From the NCBI RefSeq assembly GCF_047675955.1, contig NC_132925.1:20360688-20424687 (forward strand): a DNA stretch of 64,000 nt. Direction: 5' to 3'. The position numbers and the translations under genes were made by a program. Shown here piece by piece: positions 21,532 through 38,364 of the stretch (position 1 is the first letter of the stretch; the number at the start of each line of letters is the position of its first letter). A model generated the notes under the pieces. That model did not search any database. It worked only from the letters and a program-made list of their open reading frames with translations, and was not told where the DNA came from. Source of the DNA: Chlorocebus sabaeus (lineage: Eukaryota > Chordata > Mammalia > Primates > Cercopithecidae).

Positions 21532-23813
21532 TGTATTAGTCAGTTTTTACACTGCTGTTAAAGACATACCCAAGACTGGGAAAATTATAAAGAAAAAGAC
21601 GTTTAAGGACTTACAGTTTCACATGACTGGGGAAGCCTCATAATCATGGTGGAAAGTGAAAGGCATTTCTTACATGGTGGTGGGAAGAGAGAGAGCTTGC
21701 ACAGAGAAATTCCCATTTAAAAAACCATCAGATCTCATGAGAGTAATTCACTGCCATGAGAACAGAACAGGAAAGACCCACCCCCATGATTCAATTATCT
21801 CCCACCAGGTCCCTCACACAACACTTCAGAATTATGGGAGCTACAAGATGAGATCTGGGCAGGGACAAAGGGCCAAGCTATGTTATTCTGGTCCCTTCCA
21901 AATCTCATGTTTTCACATTTCAAAACCAATCATGCCTTCCCAACAGTCCCCCAAAGTTTCAACTCATTTCAGCATTAACTCGAAAGTCCACAGTCCAACA
22001 TCTCCTCTGAGACAAGGCAAGTCCCTTCCAACAATGAGCCTATAAAATCAGAAGCAAGTTAGTTGCATTTTAGATGCAACATGGGTACAGGCATTGGGTA
22101 AATTCAGCCATTCCAAATGGGAGAAGTTGGCCAATACAAAGGGCTGCAGGGCCCATGCAAGTCCAAAATCCAGCAGGGCAGTCAAATCTTAAAGCTCCAA
22201 AATGATCTCCTTTGACTCCATGTCTCATGTCCAGGTCACGCTGATGCAACAGGTGGGTTTCCATGGTTTTGGGCAGCTCTGCCCCTGTGGCTTTTCAGGG
22301 TACAGCTTCCCTCCCAACTGCTTTCACAGGCTGGTGTTGAGTGTCTGCAGCTTTTCCAGGCACACAGTGCAAGCTGTCAGTGAATCTACCATTCAGGGAT
22401 CTGGACTGGCGGCCATCTTCTCACAGCTCCACTAGGTGGTGCCCCAATAGGGACTCTGTGTAGGGGCTCCGACCCCACATTTCCCATCCTCACTGCCCTA
22501 GTAGAGGTTCTCCATGAGAGCACCGCTCCAGCAGCAAGCTTCTGCCTGGGCATCCAGGCATTTCCATACATCTTTTGAAATCTAGGCAGAGTTTCCCAAA
22601 TCTTAATTCTTGACTTCCATGCACTCACAGGCTCAACACCATGTGGAAGCTGCCAAGGCTTGAGGCTTCCATCTTCTGAAGCCATGGTCTGAGCTCTATG
22701 CCAGCCCCTTTCAGCTGTGATTGGAGCAGCTGGGACGCAGAGCACTACGTCCAATCCTGCACAGAGCATGGGGACCCTGGGCCTGGCCTATGAAACCATA
22801 TTTTCCTCCTATGCCTCCAACTCTGGGCCTATGATGGGAGGAATTGCCACAAACATCTCTCACATACCCTGGAGACATTTTCCCCATTATTTTGGTGATT
22901 AACATTTGGCTCCTTGTTACTTACACAAATTTCTTTAACTGGTTTGAATTTCTCCTGAGAAAATGGGTTTTTATTTTGTATCACATCATTGGGCTGAAAA
23001 TTTTCTGAACTTCTATGCTCTATTTTCCTTTTAAAACTGAATGCCATTAACAACACCCAAGTCACATCTTGAATGCTTTGCTGCTTAGAAATTTCTTCCA
23101 CCAGATACCCTAAATCATCTCCCTTAGGTTCAAAGTTCCATACATCCCTAGTGCAGAGCCAAAATGCCCCTAGTATCTTTGCTAAAATATAGCAAGAGTC
23201 ACCTTTGCTCCAGTTCCCAACAAATTCCCCATCTCTATCTGAGACCACCTCAGCCTGGATTTCATTGTCCATATGACTATTAGCATTTTGACCAAAGCCA
23301 TTCAACAAGTCTCTAGGGAGTTCCAAACTTTCCCACATTTTCCTGTCTTCTTCTGAGCCCTCCAAACTGTTCCAACCTCTGCCTGTTACCCAGTTCCAAA
23401 GTTGCTTCCACACTTTTTGGAATCTTTTCAGCAGTACCCCACTCTACTGGTACCAATTTACTGTATTAGTCATGTTCCACGCTGCTGATAAAGACATACC
23501 TGAGACTGGGTAAATTACAAAGAAAAAGAGGTTTAAGAACTTACAGTTCCACATGGCTGGGGAGGCCTTACAATCATGGCAGAAGGCGAGTGGCATTTCT
23601 TACATGGTGGTGGCAAGAGGAGAGCGTGTACAGGGAAACTCCTGTTTTAAAAACCATCAGATCTTGTGAGACTAATTTACTGTCTGAAAACAGTGTAGGA
23701 AAGACCCACCCCCATGATTCAATCATCTCCCACTAGGTCCCTTCCACAACACATGAGACTTATGGGAGCTACAAGATGAGATTTGAGTGGGGACATAGAG
23801 CCAAACCATATTA
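21532..23813 (-). mobile_element. MST-type MaLR element, complete, nested in the ERV1
   Basis: About 2.28 kb: LTR (21532-about 21890), ~1.57-kb internal part, LTR (23462-about 23813). Both LTRs begin TGTATTAGTCA on the plus strand and carry the CCCACCCCCATGATTCAAT tract that marks MST rather than THE1. The internal region keeps minus-strand frames of 194 codons (22829-23413) and 127 codons (22386-22769), relics of the MaLR gag-like frame. They are not joined and not expected to function. Confidence 0.85.
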
Positions 23814-26800
23814 TTCTGATTATTCTGTTTCTTGAAGGGCTCCACCCTGAAGCCAATAATCAGATTAGGAGATTGGCAGATGAAAAATGTTACAACTACT
23901 GGATCTTCTGTCTGTCTGTGTAATCATATATGTGTTGTATGTGTGATGTTTATATAAAAAAGAGCTCTAATTAATTTGTTTAAAGAAAAATAAGTGCTTA
24001 GATCAAATATTTTTTGAAGGAAAACTAAAAGCTGTAATGCCTTTTAGTTCATGTGACTTTAATCTTTGAGAAATAGAGGCAATTTGAAGGTAATTAGTAA
24101 AAAGCAAATGTCATAAAAATGTAAATATGTGGGCTGAATCATGTAGGTCAGGTCAGGTTTTAGCTAGGTTTGCTAAATGTTTTAAGGTTGTAAACTGCTT
24201 CTTTGGCCTTTGAGAATTGTTCGACTAGCCTGCTTTACAACTTGGTAAGGCCTAGGGACATATGAAATTAACTGTGCTCTTAATTATGCTGGAAGGAGTC
24301 AGAGTTAATTGGTGTCTAGTGCATAATTAAAGTAACTTATCAGTTTTTACATTAAAGTTAAAAATTGCTAAGAGTTACCATTATAACATGTATTTGAGAC
24401 AACTGAAAATGGATTTACAAACAAGGTGTGTAAGAACAGTAAAAAATGTGTTTTTAGTAAAATATTATAAGAAGGCTTGGAAAGTAAGTTTTTGCCTAGG
24501 GTTAAATAATTGTTTTGAATTAGATGAGATAGAGCTGAAGATTTAAACAAGTTGTGGAAGGATTTTTAAAAATTAATCTTGCAAAAGAAATTTTGTGCAT
24601 GAACATAAATTTTGTGCGTGAAATAAATTTAAAAGGGTATTGTATGGTTTTTCCATAAATTGTGCATTGAAATAAAAGCACAACAAAGTTCTCTTAAGGC
24701 ACAAATCTGCTCTCTAGTAAACTTTGTAAAGAATTATTAGAGGTTTATAAGAATCTCACCTCATGGTCAAACTGGTAAAATTGGATAGAATTGTCAATAA
24801 GGTTTCATTAGAAAATGGGGTTGACATTAACAGTAGACTAATGTAAGGCTAAAATTTGGCTTTCTCTCTTGAATAAGATTTTCATGTAATAGTAAAGGAT
24901 AATGAAAGTTTGTTTGCCTTTAAAAAATATTTTTTGAGTCCTCATTTTGGGTAAATAAATAGCTTATGGTAATCTGGAATTCTATTTCATCATTATCAAG
25001 TGCTTTGAACCTCTAACATATTAAACAGGCTTCCCAAAATCAAACTTCAGCTTCAAAAATCATCTTTCCTGACCTCTAGCTTTTGGACGCTACAGAGGGC
25101 CCCTGGATTATTTGGAAACAGGATTATTTAACATGTTTAGTTACTTGGGATTGCCAAAGTGATGTTCAATCTTTAGGTCATGTTTTATTGAATAATAATA
25201 TGTGTTCCAAAATTGTAGAGGATTTCTAAAACTCTAATGTCTGAGTGTATGCTATCAATCATAATTAAGATTCTCATGTTAAGTTATTGTAAACCACAGA
25301 GATAACAAAATTTCTTTGTTAATTGTGTCTGACTGTAACTACCCTGGATATTTTGTCATTTACCGACAATTGTCTTGCTTTGATCCTTTTCAAAAGATGG
25401 TTTATAATCAGCTATAGGACTTTGACAGGTGCATAAAGTGCAGGTTTCTGATAATGTTGGAGACTGTGACATGGGAATAAAGGAAAAATGTAAACAAAGA
25501 GCTAAAATGTTCATGAATATCAAGCAGAACAAGAGTTAACAGAATGGACTGAACTAAGACAAAACTGAACTAATCTTTTTAACCTTTTTGCTTAAAACTT
25601 TGCTGATCTTTGTTTTGTTTTTCAGAGTCAAGGAAACTTTTATTTTGAGCCATTTGTATTCTTTAGTAATTCAGGAAGGTATACTCCTGTGAACAAAATT
25701 TGGAGCATATTTGTTTTTCTCTGTCTGGCTTCTCTAGAATTTGGAAACTATTTGTGAGTATTCCTCACTTATGGCAACATAGTTATTTTCATCAGCACAG
25801 TAAGAATCCATTTTCTTTTGCAACAGGATGCAATTGGAGAAACTGGGTGTTTTACCATGGCTTTGACTGGAAGGGTATGCTTCTCTTTAAGGAATCAAGC
25901 TTGACTTGCAGAGCCAATAAAAGCCCTTTGGAAAAACTGGCCTCATACCTTATCTACACAGTCCCTGTCAGTCCCTGTATAGATAAGGGTTCCCAACCTG
26001 TGGTAAGTAAAGAATGCCACTTTCTAACAGGCCCAGAAACCCCATATTCTTGGGACCACAAGAAGAGAGGAATTCACCCAACTCATAGGTATTTAAGGGT
26101 ACAAACCCATGGTTGCGCTCAGCTTTAAAAAGTCTTATCTGAGATTCCTTGCGGAAGAGTGTTTCATCAAAGCCAATTTAAAAGCCTATGTGAAAAATAA
26201 TTATTCTTGCTGCACTTTATGCAAATAATCAAGCCAAGTATAAGACTGAGTTTATTTTGCAAACAACTCAGTCCTATCATAATTTGTTTTTAACAAAAAT
26301 GAGGACTGGAGAGAGATAAATTATGTTTCAAAACTTACACATTTGTCATTAAATTCTAGTCTTATTAGTTGTTTTTAAGGTTTTTTTGGCCTATATTTTA
26401 GACTAACCCTGTTTATTTCTGTGAATCAACTACTGATTTCTAGCTGCAGCTCAGAAGAAACAAGAAGGGATGGGTAATATAAAAATCTGGAACAATATTA
26501 TAGTTCTAGGCAATTATCCTGTAAATTCTGCCAAAGGCACAGGGTGCCCATAACCCAGAAGTTTCTTTGAGAAAATAAGACCAAGGAAGCTAACCAAAGC
26601 CAAGCCCCATGCACCCAAATCTTAGTAGGCATAACTATAGCCACCAGTTATCTGGGTGTGTCAGCAGCCTCAAGATTTTTTTAGCTGTCCTTACCCCTTG
26701 TTTTACTTTGATATATATCTTCTAACAACCCGGTTTGTCTCTTCTCTCCTTTAGGCCTTCAAACTCCAAAAGGTCGTGGAAACAGAGTCTTGAATGATGG

Positions 26801-26940
26801 CTCCCTTTTACTGTGGACCCTTAGATAGGCCTCTGAGGGAGATCTGACTGCTATCTTCCCAAAACAGCATACCCTGTCAACAGGAAGCAGTTAAGATTGC
26901 TCTTCCTGCCCATTCTAACTGCATTTAGAGGCACCTCTTC
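23814..26940 (+). other. ERV1 internal sequence, AT-rich 3' half
   Basis: Long A/T-rich non-coding stretch as seen in several defective class I ERV families. The frame 25700-26128 (142 codons) opens after a CTTTGTTTTGTTTTTCAG-like acceptor motif but shows no Env signature (no CWLC-like or CX6CC motif). Confidence 0.5.
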
Positions 26941-26975
26941 AGAGAGGGAAATGATAGAGGTAGGAGGCAGACAAA
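26941..26975 (+). other. ERV1 polypurine tract
   Basis: AGAGAGGGAAATGATAGAGG then TAGGAGGCAGACAAA, purine-rich and ending directly at the 3' LTR. Imperfect, as expected for an old element. Confidence 0.6.
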
Positions 26976-27449
26976 TGTTTAAGCAGATAGAGGTGGGTAC
27001 CTGGTGAAATCCAACATTTGAGTCAGAAACATTCCTGGGTAAATCCTTGAACTGGACTGAGAACCCGCATTTCCATTTGGTGTGCTTTCCTCTGATTGAA
27101 TCCCAGCCATCACCTATTTTACATATACCTATCCTTTCCTAATTTTTTTCCCACACTATCATGCCCAGCTTTGAGTGGTGTCTTTGTTTTAACCTTTTTT
27201 GCATATTCACAAACCAATCAGCAGACAGTCCCTATTCTGAGCCCATAAAAAGTAACAGGCTTAGCCATATTAAGAACTCTCCTGCCTTTGGGTAGGGGGA
27301 CCACCCCCATGTCCCCTCCCCACTAAAAGCTGTTTCATCACTCAATAAAACTTCCCCCCTTGTTCACTTTTCAAGTGTCTCCACTTCTTCCTGGTTGTGA
27401 GACAAGAACTCAGACCTAGTTGAGCTAAGGAGCAAAAAATCTGGCATCA
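26976..27449 (+). repeat. ERV1 3' LTR
   Basis: 474 bp, starts TGTTTAAGCAG, ends GGCATCA. Collinear with the 5' LTR including CCCATAAAAAG (27243) and AATAAA (27344). Confidence 0.85.
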
Positions 27450-27545
27450 TTGTGAGAGACATTGAAGCAGAGGACCCAGTTAAGACAAGCCAGGATTTGT
27501 GAACCACAGAACTTGTGAGCTAATACACGTGTGTGGCTTAAAACT
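27450..27545 (+). mobile_element. MLT1 LTR, right part
   Basis: TTGTGAGAGACATTGAAGCA and GAACCACAGAACTTGTGAGC continue the MLT1 interrupted at 17962. Confidence 0.7.
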
Positions 27546-27553
27546 GAAAGAAA

Positions 27554-27852
27554 AGACTGGATTCAGTGACTCATATTTGTAATTCCAGAACTTTGGGAGG
27601 CTGAGGTGGGAGGATCGCTTGAGGAATTTGAGACCAGTCTGGCAACATAGTGAGACCCCCCCACTGTACAAAATTTTTTAAAAAAACCGGCCAGGCATGG
27701 TCGTGTGCACCTGTAGTTCCAGCTACTGAGGAGACTGAGGTGGGAGGATTACTTGAACCCAGGAGGTTGAGGCTGCAGTTAACCATCCTTGTGCCATTGC
27801 ACTCCAGCCTGTGTGACAGAGGGAAACCCTGTCTCAAAAAAAAAGAAAATAA
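27554..27852 (+). mobile_element. Alu (J-like)
   Basis: Diverged dimeric Alu with an A-rich tail. Confidence 0.9.
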
Positions 27853-27875
27853 AATAATTTTAAAAACTGAAAAAA

Positions 27876-28400
27876 GAGGTTAATATTCAAAGTTTATAAA
27901 GCTCTCATACAACTCAACAGTAGAAAAACAAATGAAGAAGCCAACTAAAAAATGGGCAAAGGACCTGAATAGACATTTCTCCAAAGAAGACATAAAAATG
28001 ACCAACAATTATATGAAAAGGCACTCAACATCATTAATCTCTAGGAAAATGCAAACCAAAACTATTATGAGATATTACCTCACACCTGTTAGGACAGCTA
28101 TTATTCAAAAGTCAAAAGACATTAGTGGTTGGAGAAAAGGGAACTCTTTACACTGTTGGTGGGAATGCAGATGGATGCAGTCATGGTGGAAAACAGTATG
28201 GAGGTCCCTAAAGAAATTTAAAATAGAATTATCATATGACCCAGCAATCTCTCTTCAGGGTATCTACTCAAAGAAAATGAAATCACTACCTTGGAAAGAC
28301 ATTTGAATTCCTATGTTAATTGCAGCATTCTTCAAATGGAAGCACAAAATTGTCTGTTGACAAATGGATAAAGACAGTGTTAACAAATGGCTAAAGTTGC
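27876..28400 (+). mobile_element. L1M ORF2 C-terminal fragment
   Basis: Frame 27932-28306 reads as L1 ORF2 (KKWAKDLNRHFSKEDIKMTN, then CWWECRW). Broken and 3'-incomplete. Confidence 0.85.
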
Positions 28401-28942
28401 AGATCACCATTATTATGGACAAAAACCTTGAGGTCAGATGTCACGTCATCCTCTACCAACATCCTCTGTGTCTGTATCTTGCTTTCTTCAGGGCTAACCT
28501 AGGAGCAAAATTGGCATCTCTTCTATTTCAATCATGCACCAAAGCGCTAGTGAATGAAAAGCTATTACTGAATAATTTATGGAGACAAGAGAAAAGATAG
28601 TTTTAATCACTTCCCTTTAAGTGAACTATACTTTAAAGAAAATCCCATTTGACATGACTTCCCTCCCAATCCTTTTTCCCATATAGGTTACTAAGTTCCC
28701 ACTTCACCGCCAAACCATTTTTAGTTTGTTTTTATTTTCCATATATATTCTGCTCATGTACATACCTTTTTTAGTCTTTCTCTGTACGGCAATCTACCAC
28801 CTTGATTTCTTTTTCTTGTATTATTTAAGGCAATTTCTCTGTCTCCTCATACGTGCTTACTCTATTAATCTTAGCGCTCAGCAAAATAAAAGATCCTGAA
28901 ACAAACAGGGTTGTAATGCATAATGCATGTCAACAGGAACTT
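28401..28942. other. no recognised feature
   Basis: Single-copy-looking DNA before the target site of the full-length L1. Confidence 0.45.
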
Positions 28943-29172
28943 TGTATTTCTTTCTTTCTCTCTTTTTTTTTATACTTTCAGTTCTAGCGTACATGTGCAC
29001 AATGTGCAGGTTTGTTACATAGGTATACATGTGCCATGTTGGTTTGCTGTACCCATCAATTCGACATTTACATTAGGTATTTCTCTTAATGCTATCACTA
29101 CCCCCAGCCTCCACCCCCTGACAGGCCCCGGTGTGTGATGTTCCCTGCCCTGTGTCCATGTGTTCTCATTGT

Positions 29173-33000
<3,828 letters not shown>

Positions 33001-33063
33001 TATGATGTTAGCTGGTTATTTTCCCCATTGATTGATGTAGTTTCTTCATAGCATCAATGGTCT

Positions 33064-34090
33064 TTACAATTTGGCATGTATTTTCAGTGGCTGGTATTGG
33101 TTGTTCCTTTCCATGTTTAGTGCCTCCTTCAGGAGCTCTTGTAAGGCAGGCCTGGCAGTGACAATATCTCTTAGTGTTTGGTTGTTTGTAAAGGATTTTA
33201 TTTCTCCTTCACTTATGAAGCTTAGTTTGACTGGATATGAAATTCTGGGTTGAAAATTCTTTTCTTTAAGAATGTTGAATATTGGCCCTTGCTCTCTTCT
33301 GGCTTGTAGGGTTTCTGCCAAGAGATTCGCTGTTAGTATGATGGGCTTCTCTTTGTGGGTAGCCCGACCTTTCTCTCTGGCTGTTCTTAATATTTTTTTC
33401 CTTCATTTCAACCTTGGTGAATCTGACAATTATGTGTCTTGGGGTTACTCTTCTTGAGGAGTATCTTTGTGGTGTTCTCTGTATTTCCTGAATTTGAATG
33501 TTGGCCTGCCTTGCTAGGTTGGGGAAGTTCTCCTGGATAATATACTGAAGAGTCTTTTCCAACTTGGTTCCATTCTCCCCATCACTTTCAGGTACACCAA
33601 TGAAACATAGATTTGGTCTTTTCATATAGTCCCATATTTCTTGGAGGCTTTGTTCATTTCTTTTTACTCTTTTTTCTCTAATCTTGTCTTCTCACTTTAT
33701 TGCGTTAATTTCATCTTCAATCACTGATATGTTTTCTTCTACTTGATCGAATTGGCTATTGAAGCTTGTGCATGCATTAGGAAGTTTTCATGCCATAGTT
33801 TTCAGCTCCATCAGGTCATTTAAGATCTTCTCTACACTGTTTGTTCTAGTTAGTCATTCATCTAACCTTTTTTCAAGGTTTTTAACTTCCTTGCAAGGGG
33901 TTAGAACATGCTCCTTTAGCTTGGAGAAGTTTTTTATTACTGATCTTCTGAAGCCTACTTCTGTCAACTCGTCAAAGTCATTCTCTATCCAGCTTTGTTC
34001 CATTGCTGGTGAAGAACTGCAATCCTTTGGAGAAGAAGAGGTGCTCTGGTTTTTAGAATTTTCAGCTTTTCTGCTTTGGTTTCTCCCCAC
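33064..34090 (-). pseudogene. L1 ORF1 (RNA-binding protein), broken
   Basis: N-terminal part 33854-34090 ends early (KNLEKRLDE then stop). The central RRM-like part is 33266-33625 and the C-terminal part 33064-33321 lies in another frame. In an active L1 this encodes a coiled-coil RNA-binding trimer. Confidence 0.9.
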
Positions 34091-35127
34091 CTTTGTGGTT
34101 TTAATCTACCTTTGGTCTTTGCTGTTGGTGACCTACAGATGGGGTTTTGGTTTAGATGACCTTTTTGTTGATGTTGATGCTATTCCTTTCTGTTTGCTAG
34201 TTTTCCCTTCTAATATTCAGGTCCCTCAGCTGCAGATCTGTTGGAGTTTGCTGGAGGTCCACTCCAGACCCTGTTTGCCTGGGTATCACCAGCAGAGACT
34301 GCAGAACAGCAAATATTGTAGAATAGCAAATATAACTGCGTGATCCTTTCTCTGGAAGCTTCCTCCCAGAGAGGCACCTGCCTGTATGAGGTGTCTCTCG
34401 GCCCCTACTGGGAGGTGTCTCCCAGTCAGGCTATACAGGGTTCAGGGACCCACTTGAGGAGGCAGTCTGTCAGTTCTCAGAGGTCAAACGCCACGGCGGG
34501 AGAACCACTGCTTTCTTCAGAGCTGTCAGACAGGGATGTTTAAGTCTGCAGGAGTTATCTGCTGCGTTTTGTTCAGCTATGCCCTGCCCACAGAGTTGGA
34601 GTCTAGAGAAGAGGCAGTAGGTCTTGCCAAGCTGTGGTGGGCTCTGCCCAGTTTGCACTTACTGGCCACTTTGTTTACCTACTCAAGCCTCAGCAATGGT
34701 GGATGCCCCTCCCCCCACCAGGCTGGAGCATCACAAATTGATCTCAGACCGCTTCACTTGCAGTGAGCAAGGCTCTGTGGATATGGGACCCCGCTGAGCC
34801 AGACACTGGGGGGAATCTCCTGGTCTGCTGGTTGCTAAGACCATGGGAAAAGCGCAGTGTACCGTTCCTCCAGGTACAGTCTGTCACAACTTCCCTTGGC
34901 TAGGAAAGGGAAATACCCCAACCTCTTGCACTTTCTGGGTGAGGCAATGCCCTGCCCTGCTTTGACTCACCCTCCGTGGGCTGCACCCACTGTCCAACCA
35001 GTCGCAGTGGGATGAACCAGGTACCTCAGTTGGAAAGGCAAAAATCACCCATCTTCTGCATTGATCATGCTGGAAGCTGCAGACTGGAGCTGTTCCTATT
35101 TGGCCATCTTGGAAGCAACTCTCAATC
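34091..35127 (-). promoter_or_regulatory. L1 5'UTR (internal promoter region)
   Basis: On the minus strand opens with AAGATGGCCAAATAGGAACA, the conserved L1 start, which contains the YY1-type AAGATGGCC site. More C+G rich than its surroundings. L1 5'UTRs have sense and antisense promoter activity in general; activity of this copy is unknown. Confidence 0.8.
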
Positions 35128-35137
35128 TGTATTTCTT

Positions 35138-35880
35138 CTTTTAAAGCATTATTTTTAATTGATAAATTAAAATTATGTATAATTGTGTACATTATCTTAT
35201 GAAAATATATATACATGTGGAATGGTTAAATTGAGTGAATTAATGTATGCATTACTTCACATATTTATCATTATTTTCTGTGGTGAGAACACTTAAAATC
35301 TACTCTCTTAGCAATTTGGAATACAATACATTCTAATTAACCATAATCACCATACAATATATCTCTTTAATTTATTCCTTCTATCTAACTGAAATCTCAT
35401 ATCCTTGGACCAACATCTCCCCAACCTTCTGACCCTGTGTCCCACCCACCACCTCACCAAGCTCCTGATAGTCACCATGTAACTTCTACTTCTTTGAATT
35501 CAAATCTTTCATGTTCCACAAATAAGTGAGATCATGTGGTATTTGTCTTTCTGTTCCTGGCTTATTTCACACAGCACAACGTCCTCCAGGTTCATCTATG
35601 TCTTCCCAAATGACAGGATTTCCTTCTTTTTTATGGATAAAGAGTATTCCATTTTGTGTGTATATACATTTTCCTTATTCATTCATTGATGGACACTTAG
35701 ATTGATTCCAAATCTCGGGTGTTGTGAATAAAGCTGCAGTGAACATGGGTGTGCTTTTTGACATACTGATTTCATTTCCTTTGGCTACATGGCCAGCAAT
35801 GAGATTGCTGGATCATATGGTATTGTATTTTTAATTTTTGGAGGCACTTCCGTACTGTTTTCCATAATAGATATTCTAAT
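35138..35880 (-). mobile_element. older L1 3' end (L1PB/L1MA-like)
   Basis: Antisense L1 3'UTR and ORF2 end (TAAGTGAGATCATGTGGTAT, AATAAAGCTGCAGTGAACAT). The full-length L1 at 28953 inserted at its 3' edge. Confidence 0.85.
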
Positions 35881-36294
35881 TTAAGTTAATGTAAATTAGG
35901 AGCTTTGTGTTTCTTATCCATCTTTGTATTTCCAGTGTCTGGCCCCCAGCAGTCAGTCAATCTTTGGTTGTGGAAATAATGAGGGAATGGAAGGAATTGG
36001 TGAGTTTCTATTGTTACAATCTTTGGGATTTCACTCCCTCTATCAAGTGAGTTATTAAAGCATTTCTTTTAAATTCATATGACATCTTATCCCCCAAGAG
36101 AAGTTCTGGTAAATGCAATTTCCTCATCTTTCTACATAACCTTAAATAAGAAAAGAGGAGTGTGGGCCAGGATAACGTGGGAGGGAAAGGTTTTAAGGGA
36201 AGATTAGGGACCTTGGGGACCTGCGCTAACAATTGTGAAATGATTTAAATTTGCAGTTTCAAAGCATTTTGGCAATTGTTACAACCACCGGATT
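35881..36294. other. no recognised feature
   Basis: Single-copy-looking DNA. Confidence 0.45.
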
Positions 36295-36540
36295 AGTTAA
36301 CATTGTTTCTTATCTCAATTATTTCAACAGTCTCCTAGCTTGTCTTCCCACCATTAGTTTTTTTTTCCTACCTCCTTTCACCCTACACATCATTTCCACC
36401 AGGTAACTCATTAAAAAAAAAAAAAAAAAGATTGTGTCACTTGCTAGTTTGAAGACCTTGACTGGCTACTCATTGTTCACAAAAGTAAACAAAAAAGCCT
36501 TGGGCAAGGCATCAAATACCCCTTCTAGCAGGTTTTCAAC
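36295..36540 (+). mobile_element. L2 3' fragment
   Basis: TCCTAGCTTGTCTTCC, GTGTCACTTGCTAG, GACTGGCTACTCATTG and AAGCCTTGGGCAAGGC follow the order of L2 3' sequence. Contains an A16 tract. Confidence 0.55.
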
Positions 36541-37875
36541 CATTAAGGAAGACATTGTTTCAAACTCTTACTTTCTTCCAGCTCTCCTCCCTTCTCATTG
36601 TTCTGTGTACTGTATACAGTATCTTTCTTCATAGCACATGTTTTCATTGCTATTGTGTAAACTGCCTTCAAGTGTTTTGGTGGAGTGATAGGTGCAAACA
36701 AATTAAATCTTCATAATGACTATTGTGTCTGTTTAGACTCATCAGCTGGGATGGGCACTGGTTAGTCATTCATTAACAGGGTAATAATATTGTTGTACTT
36801 GTCATAAACCACTTTAATAGGATTAAGGAGCCAACCAGGTACTCTGCCAGGAATCTGTCTTGTCATATCTGAAATAATTCCATCATCCGTGATTAGTGAA
36901 TTTGTGTTTAAAGTCTGCTCAGTATGTTCTTATAAACAAGTGGCTATATTTCTCACCCTTCAATTTGCAAACATAGTGAGATGGATAAGTCACTATTCCC
37001 AGAGAAGTACAGGAGCAAATAGAAAAAAAAGTGAAAGAGGGGTAATGAGAACAACAAATCAGAGGTCTTTTAAAGATCATGATTCAAGACTATCTAGCTC
37101 AAACTCCCACTTGAGGCAGGCACTCCCTCTGCAATGTGTCTGCCAAGTTGCCCCAACTTTTCTTGATTAGTTTAAGGGCTAGGAAAACATATTAACCTTC
37201 ATAGTATAATAATAATATAGCTATTATTAATTATTTAACTGCATTAAAGCTCCAGTAGTGGATATTTTTATAATCCTCTTCACTCTTTGACCCCCAAACA
37301 TCCTTTTTCACCCTGTGCTGAAATCTTTGAAGGATTCCATCCACATGGAACTTGGTCTTTTTATTTCCCTCTGGTACCCCAAAGCAAAGTCTTAATCCTC
37401 TCCTGAATAATGTCACTACAATTCCTTTAAGAGCTCTCATGCCTTTCTCTACCTCTCTGGTCCCCATGGGGTCTCCTCAGGTGAACATCCCTGCATCATC
37501 CATCATTCCTTAGAAAACCTAAGTTCCACAGCCACATTGCCCTAAATGGCTTCCTTTTAACCCCTCTAGCTCATAAATGTTCTCTTTAAAATATGGTGTC
37601 CATACTAATAAAAATGTAAATGAAAACAAGAGGTCATTAAAAATGATAAATTGGTAAATGTTTTTAACCTATAATTCTCAGTACTTGGGAGAGTGAGATG
37701 AGATTTGTTCAATCTTTCTTGAATATAAGTTGTATCTCAAGAATATTACAAATATTATTACTATTTCACCCAGTACATTTCCTTATAGGAATCCATTCTT
37801 AAGAAATAATAATTGTGGGATCAAAGATTCTTGTGTAATGGTGTCATTTACATTATTTTACTTAAATACACCATT
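36541..37875. other. mostly unrecognised; possible CR1/L3 piece near 37250-37560
   Basis: GGGTCTCCTCAGGTGAACATC and the following text vaguely resemble a CR1/L3 LINE 3' region. Otherwise nothing coding or repetitive recognised. Confidence 0.35.
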
Positions 37876-38095
37876 CTGAACTGCTTTATTAAGGTATAAC
37901 TGGTATACAATAAACTGCACATATTTAAAGTGACAATTTGATAATTTTCTTTTTTATTGTGGCTAAATACACAGAACATAAAATTTACCAACTTGATAAA
38001 TTTTGACATATGTACCCTTTGGAAATGTTCCCTTTTGCTCCTTCCTCCCATCCTGCTCTAGACAACCACTGATCTACTTTCTGTTACTGTATTAT
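37876..38095 (-). mobile_element. L1M fragment
   Basis: CTTTATTAAGGTATAACTGG and ATTGTGGCTAAATACACAGA are antisense L1M 3'UTR phrases. Confidence 0.75.
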
Positions 38096-38103
38096 TTTCT
38101 TTC

Positions 38104-38139
<36 letters not shown>

Positions 38140-38153
38140 TCCTTTCTTTCTTT

Positions 38154-38184
<31 letters not shown>

Positions 38185-38282
38185 CTCTCTCTCTTTCTTT
38201 CTTTCTTTCCTTCTTTCCTTCTTTCCTTCTTTCCTTCTTTCCTTCTTTCCTTCCTTCCTTCCTTCCCTTCCTTCCTTCCTTC

Positions 38283-38364
<82 letters not shown>

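Larger units (their letters stand above)
17963..27449 (+). mobile_element. ERV1 (class I) provirus, complete structure, no open frames
   Basis: Two direct LTRs (17963-18449, 26976-27449), a tRNA-Pro-like PBS and a purine-rich tract frame an 8.5-kb internal region. The target duplication TTGT (17959-17962 and 27450-27453) sits inside an MLT1, whose two halves resume on either side. About 2.6 kb of the inside is later insertions (AluY 19065-19391, MST-type MaLR 21532-23813). The LTRs differ at very roughly one base in seven by eye, so the insertion is old. Gag, pro, pol and env are not recognisable as frames; the longest internal frame of its own (25700-26128) has no retroviral motif I can identify. 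Family not assigned; PBS type and LTR style suggest the HUERS-P/LTR1 neighbourhood. Confidence 0.85.

Noticed and set aside
25700..26128. 142-codon frame inside the ERV1, considered as an env remnant
   Set aside because: No envelope signature motifs and no neighbouring frame; kept only as degenerate internal sequence.
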